From Elusimicrobiota bacterium (GTDB lineage Bacteria; Elusimicrobiota; Elusimicrobia; O2-12-FULL-59-9), in contig JACQRQ010000120.1 in NCBI GenBank assembly GCA_016206405.1, forward strand, positions 1-9,709: a stretch of DNA of 9,709 nucleotides, in the 5' to 3' direction. Under the pieces are notes generated by a model. That model made no database searches. It was not told the DNA's origin and saw only the letters and a program-made list of their open reading frames with translations. The translations under genes were made by a program, and so were the position numbers. Below, piece by piece: positions 6,601-9,709 of the stretch. Within the stretch, counting starts at the first letter, position 1. Each line of letters opens with the position of its first letter.

Positions 6601-8508
6601 ACGGCGAAAAAGAGCGCCGTGCTCGTTTTGGCCAAGGCGCGCGGCACGCTGGAGTGCCGCGTCAAAACCGAGGATGGCGGGGAGATTCTCTTTCCTGATA
6701 CCGAGCGGCAAGGCATGCCCGGCGCCAAAGTGTATCTTCAGAAAACGGGCGTGCTGCCGCGCGTCAATCCCCTGGGAGATATCATCGTCCTGACGGAAAC
6801 CGACGGCAAGTTCACCGTCAGAAATCTCGAAGCCGGGGAGTACCAGGTGGTCGCCTCGGCTCTGGGCTACAAGCCCAAGCGGACCCGGTTGACCCTGGCC
6901 GAGGGCGCCAATTTCGCGGACGGCTCTTGCGTTTTGGCGCTCGATTCCGGCGCCACGGTGTCGGGAAAGATCATCAAGCCCAACGGAAGCTATCCCAGCG
7001 TATCGGAGGTCGCCTCCATCGCCGCGGCGACGCAGGATTTCTCCGAGACGATCGTCGGCAGCCTCCAGTCTCCGGGCAATTCGCGCGTGGTCACCGCCTA
7101 CAGCGTCGTGGGGCTCAAGCCGAACACCGCCTACAAGCTCGTGATCGCCGATACCGACGGAGACGTTTTCGTCCCCGCGGGCGGCCAGGATATCTCGCTA
7201 AAACCCGGCGAACTCAAGAAGACCATCAACCTCATCTATAAGCCCCGGAGGCCCGAGGTGGCCGCGGTGGTGGAAATCACGCGCAAAGGCGGCCGGACCT
7301 TCAACGTCTTTTTCAATTCCACCAAGCCGCTGCGCAAGAAAAAGGACGCAGACAGCGACCCGGCCAAGATCATCCGCCTATCGACCGGCGTCCTGGTGTC
7401 GGGGGAGATCAGCGACAACCGCAAGAAAGTGACGCTGCAAGTGGACGCCGAGCGCACCAGCGTCTCCACCGTGACGGTCGGATTTTCAGCCTACAGCAAC
7501 ATCATTGATTTGGACTCCACCGACCTGAACAATCCGGAGCTCTTGATGGAGACGACGGCCGTCATTTTCATCGGCGTCGACGCCATCAAGGAAACGCCCG
7601 TGTCCAATTTGAGCGGCGGCCAAGCGAAGATCGGCGGCGATGACCCGTCCAAGGTGGATCTGCCCGCCGGCGCTTTGGACGTGGACGTTTCCAGCGTGGT
7701 CAAAATCGGCGTGCGCAAAGCGGATGAAAACCCGGCGCGCAAAAAGAAGGCGCAGGCCCTGCTCTACGGGACCGGCGCAAGCTACGGGTTAAGGTACTCC
7801 CCGGAGGCCTATCCGGCCGGCTTCTATAAGGCGCTGGCGGCGGCCGGGGACCTTCCCTCCGTCAACCCTTTGAGCGCGTTTTACGACATCTTTCTGCCTT
7901 TGGGCGTGCGCACCGCTTTAAAAAAACCCGCGGCGCTCGAGATCAAATACGATACCACCACCGTCCAGGACCCCGCGCAGCTCAACGTGTATTGGTTCAA
8001 TGAGGCGGCCAACACCTACATCCTGCAGCAGGACGCCCTCGGAGGCATTCCCGTCGTAGACCCCGTCAATAAGACGGTGACTTTAAACGTCAGCCATTTC
8101 TCGACCTTCATACTTTTGCAGAGCAACCTGCTTTCCATCGCTTCAACGGGGACATTCTCGGGCGGCGAAGTGAATGTTTACAACTTCCCCAATCCCTTCG
8201 ACCTGCAGAGCCGGACGGTCACCGTGCTCAATAACGTCAGCGGCGGTCCCAACCTCGGCATCCGGGGCACCATGATCCATATCGGCGTTCCCGCGGGCAT
8301 GAGCGGCGACTGCGCCGTTTATATTTTCAACGTGGCGGGTGAAAAAGTGCGCACGATCCATGTCGGCACGCTTTCGGGCGGCAACGTCTATTATCAAGAA
8401 TGGGACGGGAGAAACGATTCCGGCCAGGATGTCGCCAGCGGAATATACATCGCGGAAGTGAAGATCGGCGGGAACAAGAAGTTCATTAAAATGGCGGTTA
8501 TTAAGTAG
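1..8508 (+). CDS. Giant modular secreted/surface protein, 5'-partial, with FlgD-like C-terminal sorting-like domain
   Basis: The frame is open from the first base, so the gene starts outside the window. The GTG at base 4 has no visible upstream signal and no signal peptide follows it, so it is not taken as the start. At least 2835 residues are present (numbered from the first codon here). Order: beta domain 1-210 with a D-x-N-x-D-G-x-x-D loop; four Ig-like repeats 211-713; FN3-like domain 722-856; Cys-containing beta region 857-1150; FlgD-like domain 1151-1269; about eleven carboxypeptidase-regulatory-like modules 1270-2417; ZU5-like region 2418-2713; C-terminal FlgD/type A sorting-like domain 2724-2835. 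Composition is rich in Gly, Ala, Ser and Val, with few Cys. No enzyme motif or internal membrane segment was recognised. Such architecture is known from adhesins and extracellular matrix or stalk proteins of Gram-negative bacteria; a structural surface role is inferred. The PorV-like barrel gene 61 bases downstream fits export through a type IX-like route. Confidence is high that it is a real gene and low on its exact function. Confidence 0.93.
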   Translation, partial: AVDPQEANLAGGSKVFSVAASLAQLAEIFAVDVSGNSPLEPDKADISILGGGSNLFAGFRDIAPLKVQRGFFGIGMLAIELKTDSGAAQFSSISVRLKGDPADTARVGLHLDSNGDGNLDTKTDIRLTTASFDGEGAAALSFSPQTVGATPRLFFLTLSVSSSAPVGNSLALEIEDTASFGISGAAPASQAGYPFSSQASVIEAPSSNSGDTKAPEAFVISPPAGGEVESLSVISGSAFDNVAVDRVLVAIRDEKSGFSWSNAGLFWTRSLAYSTATWTAPFWTLYSGPGATYLTAGSSYTIFAQAVDSAGNFQKPLAVLVRARAKQAPAADLDASAPSAFLSFPSGGTSIVTLATISGSASDNKEVRKVKIAVQELESGLWWNGAGWSAGGTLLHPSLSFAPGAVVFWQFQGPGESFLKGGNNYSLYLQAEDAAGNLQYPATRADVKAASAKVGVSSPTARIDHPAAGAVAGDLSKTGGSYEGAVGIVRVSIRRLSDSKWWNGNSVQWETPASTPLYNFAAFQAGYWDYFAGPGAGYLTPGASYTVAVQASNAEDSLVQAAPERVTVFAPKAQETDLGGGGARLPPPPTSVGDSIPPSSQISYPGLGLKALAALGTISGSAFDNAALAQVYVAVQRRSDGRWWGEKSGWLASKVSQSAAMNLPGQSFSEWSYSALPDSYLTSESSYTIQVWAKDTSGNTQNPPFERFFTFAGIAAPSVAVDQTPPSQVRDLVAKSTAAGAATLTWTAPGDDAAAGTAVRYHIHLSTLAPLTDSNFFGAGGLNYDDRFAMKAAGVADIEFEPYEQRAPAPSAGGSAQSLTIRNLVPGRKYFFALKAVDDAGNLSLASNSPPVTVFGSEVNADGSGQATLEVNGSASPALAPSCSVVNATMTYVSTQPLSAGGLIALRLPDYWTAPQTYCGGCNGYVAWASTSAANLSTVQLSYLESRQASFGSFAGFEAVGASQWVGLQVNAGVLKAGEKVRLLYRDGFTPESLQKGLKVKVQSRGAWGGELKALSILPVFDYVAGDAERIDFESYETLVLGYDQISTAITLKGSDACGHLAAPKVPKTLRVRGLESDLATLDSGALFSAFSGFASAANTLELSISSTNPRPSFYYKPGNPGSRAIEVSYADFESPAATTSLVRTAQATGERIDFVPGSLSVDAGAPGNLTRVQITPDGDGQGDTAYIAFKPTSPSLAWRVAIASAADVSFTAPVAEFHGTGDPARTVFWDGRDWETGEVLASGRYRVQVELEGGVVRDTATLSIDLLTSSIEGAVYLGPGTGAPVAGAEVELSGGGASAKTLTRAGGRYVFHGLRAGRAYNVAAAYYDGAGGRSYFGRNSEVSAPKTGADLHFEIPSQLRARASLPDPAQEEFSGSVEAHNERFTRQYFSELHFSAGSAESDDGAASYGGAASTWSVMEVQPDTYTVKLFLPGFDVFIASVSVGSGQVLDLTHVYTRKANLYGTVSLPSFQDYGVYISIEGTPLGGGAASLWASVWLPGKKDASSAPKIAGVYAIYGVEAGTYTLTARAEGFNVVSTGPFVVGAKDLGTPDFGGVDFPAFSPSCVLGGTVTVRGDATDRPQWSLDIRARNLQNFKEGGTKVTLIPSATLSSGTYCIGGLEDGGYDVTVQENGREVTGFDLTSPGSSVAVSGGKGRKDLTLEAYSGKIRASFLTGATDYANISFSVSGPGVSISTTDVTSLHGFRGSVFRVWASSAVLELSRIGTGKYALGARYRTSGQQSAQTATAVNGAAQAATLDLRDPTYRVGGKVVLDSSLQLNFGSYTLTANSLGALIAMAPATEFCTGALSGCQKLSAVRVELYPRSLATFTSSVTAGGLTSRTYYGLASADGSYSIANVPKGAYLLRNNADFDGNSANGNEVAVVEKIVSVVDRDVAAPDIPLLFGANIGGSVKLPLGVSDSRTFLVTLSNLRGAVLLSQQIKLENAASAAYKFQRVGNGTYVIDVQDGGTPKKYSSKPLTVVLAGGDLTGQDMTLGLSASITGKINLARKVLAPGATAFSVERTPISGRNAASLIPGLIVQAVANPWVEGGFGKASMDGSGGIEFNAFNQFTIKDLVPGIYEVSFSGSGEIAPETFSGIQLAAGQTRDLGAVELVPGHTFTGLVQDADGIGVANIRVQAQPSGGSGAEIEVLTDAGGRFVLKGLSVSERYYDLTAAKREGEEESGSPHLPYAQARLSGIDVTAKKSAVLVLAKARGTLECRVKTEDGGEILFPDTERQGMPGAKVYLQKTGVLPRVNPLGDIIVLTETDGKFTVRNLEAGEYQVVASALGYKPKRTRLTLAEGANFADGSCVLALDSGATVSGKIIKPNGSYPSVSEVASIAAATQDFSETIVGSLQSPGNSRVVTAYSVVGLKPNTAYKLVIADTDGDVFVPAGGQDISLKPGELKKTINLIYKPRRPEVAAVVEITRKGGRTFNVFFNSTKPLRKKKDADSDPAKIIRLSTGVLVSGEISDNRKKVTLQVDAERTSVSTVTVGFSAYSNIIDLDSTDLNNPELLMETTAVIFIGVDAIKETPVSNLSGGQAKIGGDDPSKVDLPAGALDVDVSSVVKIGVRKADENPARKKKAQALLYGTGASYGLRYSPEAYPAGFYKALAAAGDLPSVNPLSAFYDIFLPLGVRTALKKPAALEIKYDTTTVQDPAQLNVYWFNEAANTYILQQDALGGIPVVDPVNKTVTLNVSHFSTFILLQSNLLSIASTGTFSGGEVNVYNFPNPFDLQSRTVTVLNNVSGGPNLGIRGTMIHIGVPAGMSGDCAVYIFNVAGEKVRTIHVGTLSGGNVYYQEWDGRNDSGQDVASGIYIAEVKIGGNKKFIKMAVIK
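631..2139 (+). repeat. Four tandem Ig-like protein repeats of about 115-120 residues with WW signature
   Basis: Copies lie at about 631-978, 1000-1359, 1369-1716 and 1780-2139. The shared pattern is: an aspartate/proline start (DTKAPEA, DASAPSA, SSPTARI, DSIPPSS); I-S-G-S-A-x-D-N; V-x-V-A-I/V-x-x-x-x-S-G; a Trp pair (SGLWW, SKWWN, GRWWG; SWSNAG in copy 1); a second Trp 4-6 residues later; then Y-L-T-x-x-x-S-Y-T-I; and a closing A-x-D-x-A/S-G-N-x-Q. Copy 3 has lost both the SA-x-DN and AGN signatures. A short proline-rich linker (LPPPPTS) precedes copy 4. The pattern is that of bacterial Ig-like/cadherin-like extracellular domains. The similarity is at protein level, and the DNA is diverged, so these are old duplications. 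A structural or binding role is inferred. Confidence 0.75.
2164..2568 (+). other. Fibronectin type III-like domain (protein domain)
   Basis: Residues 722-856 begin DQTPPSQVRDLVAKST, followed by A-T-L-T-W-T-A-P-G-D-D, then Y-H-I-H-L-S-T, and end with L-V-P-G-R-K-Y-F-F-A-L-K-A-V-D-D-A-G-N-L-S-L-A-S-N. The P-x-x-V-x-D-L start, the L-T-W core and the L-x-P-x-x-x-Y-x-F-x-x-x-A-x-D core are classical FN3 hallmarks. The loop between the C and E strands is unusually long (about 55 residues including NYDDRF). It joins the Ig-like repeats to the downstream beta-rich region and probably acts as a spacer or binding module. Confidence 0.75.
2569..3450 (+). other. Beta-rich region with four cysteines, unknown family (protein domain)
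   Basis: Residues 857-1150 match no family I can name. Cys codons lie at 2647, 2755, 2764 and 3172, including a C-G-G-C motif. Hydrophobic beta-strand patterns are frequent (GLIALRLPDYW, VGLQVNAG, KVRLLYRDGF, ALSILPVFDY). The even number of cysteines in an otherwise Cys-poor protein suggests one or two structural disulfides or a small metal site; that is inference. The region sits between the FN3-like and FlgD-like domains. Confidence 0.4.
3451..3807 (+). other. Internal FlgD-like Ig domain (protein domain)
   Basis: Residues 1151-1269 carry ITPDGDGQGDTAYIAF, which resembles the P-D-G-D-G-x-x-D-T start of FlgD-type domains in secreted proteins. This is followed by VFWDGRDWETGEVLASGRYR, the W-D-G-x-D-x-x-G-x-x-x-x-x-G-x-Y core of the FlgD Ig-like fold. 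The D-G-D-G-Q-G-D stretch may bind calcium. This fold is usually found at C-termini. Here it is internal and separates the Ig/FN3 half of the protein from the carboxypeptidase-regulatory-like array. Confidence 0.6.
3808..7251 (+). repeat. Array of about eleven carboxypeptidase-regulatory-like (Cna-B-like) modules
   Basis: Residues 1270-2417 repeat the pattern: G-x-V beginning strand, P-V/I-A-G/N-x-x-V segment, then G-x-Y/F-x-I/V-x-G/N-L/V-x-x-G-x-Y, a long beta strand, and a final L-D-L type strand. Approximate module starts are 3811, 4075, 4378, 4690, 4999, 5296, 5719, 5998, 6355, 6646 and 6955. Clear examples are GGRYVFHGLRAGRAYNVAA, DGSYSIANVPKGAYLLRN, GGRFVLKGLSVSERYYDLTA and DGKFTVRNLEAGEYQVVAS. 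These seven-stranded prealbumin-like folds usually act as rigid stalk units. Module lengths vary from about 90 to 140 residues, so boundaries are approximate and the weaker copies (those starting near 4075, 4999 and 5719) are less certain. Confidence 0.7.
7252..8139 (+). other. ZU5-like region ahead of the C-terminal domain (protein domain)
   Basis: Residues 2418-2713 include a lysine-rich stretch (RKKKDADSDPAK), then VDLPAGALDVDVSSVVKIGV. Later come ALEIKYDTTTVQDPAQLNVY, WFNEAANTYI and a closing LNVSHFSTFILLQ. The V-x-x-P-x-G-A-L start, L-x-I-x-Y-D, Y-W-F-N-E-x-x-x-x-Y and final V-x-H-F-S-T-F-x-L-L are the layout seen in ZU5-like domains of secreted proteins, which often stand just before a C-terminal FlgD/sorting domain. 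The family assignment is from pattern memory and is moderate. The lysine-rich first part may be a separate domain. Confidence 0.5.
8170..8505 (+). other. C-terminal FlgD-like / type A sorting-like domain (protein domain)
   Basis: Residues 2724-2835 begin VNVYNFPNPFDLQSRTVTVL, the Y-N-F/Y-P-N-P-F motif. They continue with AVYIFNVAGEKVRTI and YQEWDGRNDSGQDVASGIY, and end IAEVKIGGNKKFIKMAVIK. This matches the FlgD-like/T9SS type A C-terminal domain pattern: P-N-P-F, V-x-I-F-N-x-x-G-x-x-V, W-D-G-x-x-x-x-G-x-x-V-x-x-G-x-Y, and a basic K-x-x-K-M-x-V/x-x end. In Bacteroidota such domains direct passage through the type IX secretion system and attachment at the cell surface. The neighbouring PorV-like gene fits this, but no T9SS core genes are visible here, so the secretion route is inferred. 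Confidence 0.75.
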
Positions 8509-8609
8509 TGATAGAGTGGTATTGGAGAAAGTGGTGTAGTGGTAGAGTGGTAGAGTGGAGGAGAAGAGAGTGATAGAGTGGTATCGTGGTAAGGTGGTAA
8601 AGTGGCACG
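8507..8609 (+). repeat. Degenerate 8-bp-unit repeat array (consensus GTGGTAGA) spanning spacer and 5' end of the barrel gene
   Basis: Units beginning GTG recur in 8-bp steps: GTGATAGA 8508, GTGGTATT 8516, then after a 7-base break GTGGTGTA 8531, GTGGTAGA 8539, GTGGTAGA 8547, GTGGAGGA 8555; after a second 7-base break GTGATAGA 8570, GTGGTATC 8578, GTGGTAAG 8586, GTGGTAAA 8594, GTGGCACG 8602. A perfect 16-base direct repeat, AGTGATAGAGTGGTAT, occurs at 8507-8522 and 8569-8584. The array starts within the stop codon of the giant gene and ends inside the next gene. It is not a CRISPR: units are far too short and there are no regular spacers. Family unknown; it may be a dispersed genomic repeat. 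Confidence 0.85.
8557..8563 (+). promoter_or_regulatory. Shine-Dalgarno sequence for the PorV-like gene
   Basis: GGAGGAG lies here, with 8 bases between GGAGG and the GTG at 8570. This is strong complementarity at good spacing, and it decides the start. The alternative GTG at 8555 has only repeat units upstream. The site lies immediately 3' of the left arm of the 29-nt inverted repeat, so hairpin formation could affect its accessibility (inference). Confidence 0.7.
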
Positions 8610-9604
8610 GCGCGGCGCGGTTGCTCCGCAGTCGCTGGATCGCCGTGGCCCTCTTGTCGTTCACTCTACCACTTTACCACTCTACCACTTCTTCATTCGC
8701 CGCGAGTTCTAATATAGGAACGTCGGGTGCCCAGTTCCTAAAAATTCCTCCCGGCGCCCGGCCTGCGGGCATGGGCTCGGCTTTTTCGGCCGTGGCCGAC
8801 GACGTCCACGCCATTTACTATAACCCCGCCGGTTTGGCGACGCTGAGCCAAGTGCAATTGACCGGCATGCACAACTCTTATTTCCAGGGCTTAAACTATG
8901 AATTTGCGGCGATCGCGCTGCCTCTGAGCCGCTTCGGCTGGGGCGGCGGGGAGATGGAGGGCTCCGGGAAGGGGACGCTGGGGCTGGCCGTTTACAACCT
9001 GTCGGTCAGCGGCATCGAGCGCCGTGGCAACACGGAGACGGCGGCGCCTCTTGGGACTTTTGGGGCGGATGATTTCGCCTACGCGCTCGCTTATGCCCGG
9101 GGTTCGGACCGCTTTTCTTGGGGCGCCAACCTGAAATTTATCCAGCAGACCATCGACTCCGTGAAGGCCGGAACCCTGGCCGCCGATTTCGGCGCGCTTT
9201 ACGGCGCCGGGAGCAATTTAAAACTCGGCGCCGGAGTTCGACATCTGGGCGGCAAGCCGAAATTCAGGCAGGAATCGGACCCTCTGCCGATGCTTGGGTT
9301 TTTGGCGGGAAGCTGGCGTCTGGCTCCGGGGGCTCAGGACTCCTTGACGTTGGGTTTGGATCTATTGCTTCCCCGGGACAACCGGCTGGGGTACAATTTT
9401 GGAAGCGAGTATCTGCACCGCTTCGCAAGCATGGAAGGGGCTCTGCGGGCGGGCTACAGCTCTCAAAACGCCGACGCGGAGGGCCTCGCCGGATTTTCGA
9501 TGGGCGGCGGGCTTGGATTTAGGAATGTGGGCTTTGATTTCGCGTGGGTCCCCTTCGGAGACTTGGGCGATACGTTCCGGTATTCTCTAATCGTCAAATT
9601 TTGA
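8570..9604 (+). CDS. PorV/PorQ (UPF0164)-like outer-membrane beta-barrel protein
   Basis: 344 residues from the GTG chosen by its Shine-Dalgarno sequence. A longer form from GTG 8555 (349 residues) and a shorter one from TTG 8621 are possible; the shorter would give a more usual signal-peptide length. A signal peptide is visible: basic R-L-L-R-S-R, hydrophobic WIAVALLSF, then TLPLYHSTTSSFA and likely cleavage after SFA (residue 44) or the next Ala. The mature N-terminus has the family hallmark GTSGAQFLKIPPGARPAGMG, then SAFSAVADDVHAIYYNPAGL. The rest alternates amphipathic strands and Gly-rich turns (GTLGLAVYNLSVSG, SWGANLKFIQQTI, KLGAGVRHLGG, LTLGLDLLL, GLGFRNVGFDFAW). It ends YSLIVKF, an aromatic C-terminal strand typical of BAM-inserted barrels. 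In T9SS bacteria, PorV binds C-terminal sorting domains and delivers cargo to the attachment complex. Its place 61 bases after a giant protein with such a domain suggests co-transcription and a cargo/partner relationship (inference). It could also be a generic FadL-like or structural barrel of this family. Confidence 0.9.
   Translation: MIEWYRGKVVKWHGAARLLRSRWIAVALLSFTLPLYHSTTSSFAASSNIGTSGAQFLKIPPGARPAGMGSAFSAVADDVHAIYYNPAGLATLSQVQLTGMHNSYFQGLNYEFAAIALPLSRFGWGGGEMEGSGKGTLGLAVYNLSVSGIERRGNTETAAPLGTFGADDFAYALAYARGSDRFSWGANLKFIQQTIDSVKAGTLAADFGALYGAGSNLKLGAGVRHLGGKPKFRQESDPLPMLGFLAGSWRLAPGAQDSLTLGLDLLLPRDNRLGYNFGSEYLHRFASMEGALRAGYSSQNADAEGLAGFSMGGGLGFRNVGFDFAWVPFGDLGDTFRYSLIVKF
8662..8690 (-). 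repeat. Inverted copy of the 8-bp-unit repeat inside the signal-peptide coding region
   Basis: The plus strand reads TCTACCAC 8665-8672, TTTACCAC 8673-8680 and TCTACCAC 8681-8688, with partial flanks. The reverse complement of 8662-8690 aligns with 8529-8557 at 26 of 29 positions. Its inner part (8669-8688) also aligns with 8586-8605 at 18 of 20. It is translated in frame as TLPLYHSTTS within the signal peptide of the barrel protein. Two mutually exclusive hairpins are therefore possible in the mRNA. Confidence 0.85.
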
Positions 9605-9618
9605 TAGCCCAAGTCTCC
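9557..9618. repeat. Perfect 12-bp inverted repeat straddling the stop codon of the barrel gene
   Basis: GGAGACTTGGGC at 9557-9568 is the exact reverse complement of GCCCAAGTCTCC at 9607-9618, with a 38-base loop that includes the TGA stop. No T-run follows on either strand, so it is not a classical intrinsic terminator. It may stabilise the mRNA 3' end or mark a repeat boundary; function unknown. Confidence 0.6.
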
Positions 9619-9709
9619 AGGAATGGGGACCCCGCCGTCGCTTTCGCTCCGGCGCGCGTAGGCACGGGGCTCGTCATGCTCGCCCCACGCGCCCGTTCGG
9701 GGATTCGAA
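9605..9709. other. Short GC-rich tail without a supported gene
   Basis: No convincing coding frame with a ribosome binding site is seen. The tail contains the right arm of the 12-bp inverted repeat, a GGGGACCCC palindrome at 9625-9633, and a weak GGGGC/GCCCC stem near 9666-9686. The last bases, read on the minus strand, begin TTCGAATCCCCGAACGGGC, which resembles a tRNA T-loop, T-stem and acceptor 3' strand. No CCA is encoded after it, and the rest would lie outside the window, so no tRNA is called. Confidence 0.5.

Noticed and set aside
8555..8557. GTG at 8555 as start of the PorV-like gene
   Set aside because: Its upstream bases are only repeat units, whereas the in-frame GTG at 8570 has GGAGGAG at ideal spacing. 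It cannot be excluded entirely.
8143..8664. Minus-strand 173-codon frame across the gene junction
   Set aside because: It is an antisense shadow. Its TLPLYHYTT-like segment is just the 8-bp repeat translated on the other strand, and the remainder is antisense to the C-terminal domain.
8507..8690. CRISPR array or rho-independent terminator at the gene junction
   Set aside because: Units are 8 bp without regular spacers, so not CRISPR. The inverted arms are separated by 104 bases with no T-tract, so not an intrinsic terminator.

Overview
The window looks like part of a genome from a GC-rich, uncultured Gram-negative bacterium. Two things point that way: an outer-membrane beta-barrel gene of the PorV/PorQ (UPF0164) type, and a giant secreted multidomain protein ending in a FlgD-like/type A sorting-like C-terminal domain. 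This combination is typical of Elusimicrobiota and of FCB-group or related lineages. Elusimicrobiota is my best guess from domain style, but no marker gene here proves it.

Layout. Positions 1-8508 (+) are one enormous reading frame, open at the left edge, so the true N-terminus and signal peptide lie outside the window. It encodes at least 2835 residues, arranged as: an N-terminal beta domain with a calcium-loop-like motif; four tandem Ig-like repeats of about 115-120 residues with a WW signature; a fibronectin type III-like domain; a Cys-containing beta-rich region; a FlgD-like domain; about eleven consecutive carboxypeptidase-regulatory-like (Cna-B-like) modules; a ZU5-like region; and the C-terminal FlgD/sorting-like domain. 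No catalytic domain was recognised, so it is most likely a surface adhesin, stalk or matrix protein.

Positions 8509-8569 are a short spacer made mostly of degenerate 8-bp units (consensus GTGGTAGA). The same units continue in the first codons of the next gene. An antiparallel copy (TCTACCAC units) lies inside that gene's signal-peptide coding region, giving a 29-nt imperfect inverted repeat (26 of 29 positions).

Positions 8570-9604 (+) encode a PorV/PorQ-like outer-membrane barrel, with a strong Shine-Dalgarno sequence just upstream of a GTG start. A perfect 12-bp inverted repeat straddles its stop codon. The last 105 bases have no supported gene; the very end resembles a tRNA T-arm on the minus strand but is cut off.

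Working model (inference): the two genes form a co-transcribed pair in which the PorV-like barrel helps export or anchor the giant protein, as PorV does for substrates of the type IX secretion system. The most unusual feature is the 8-bp-unit repeat that supplies both the intergenic spacer and part of the signal peptide of the barrel gene.
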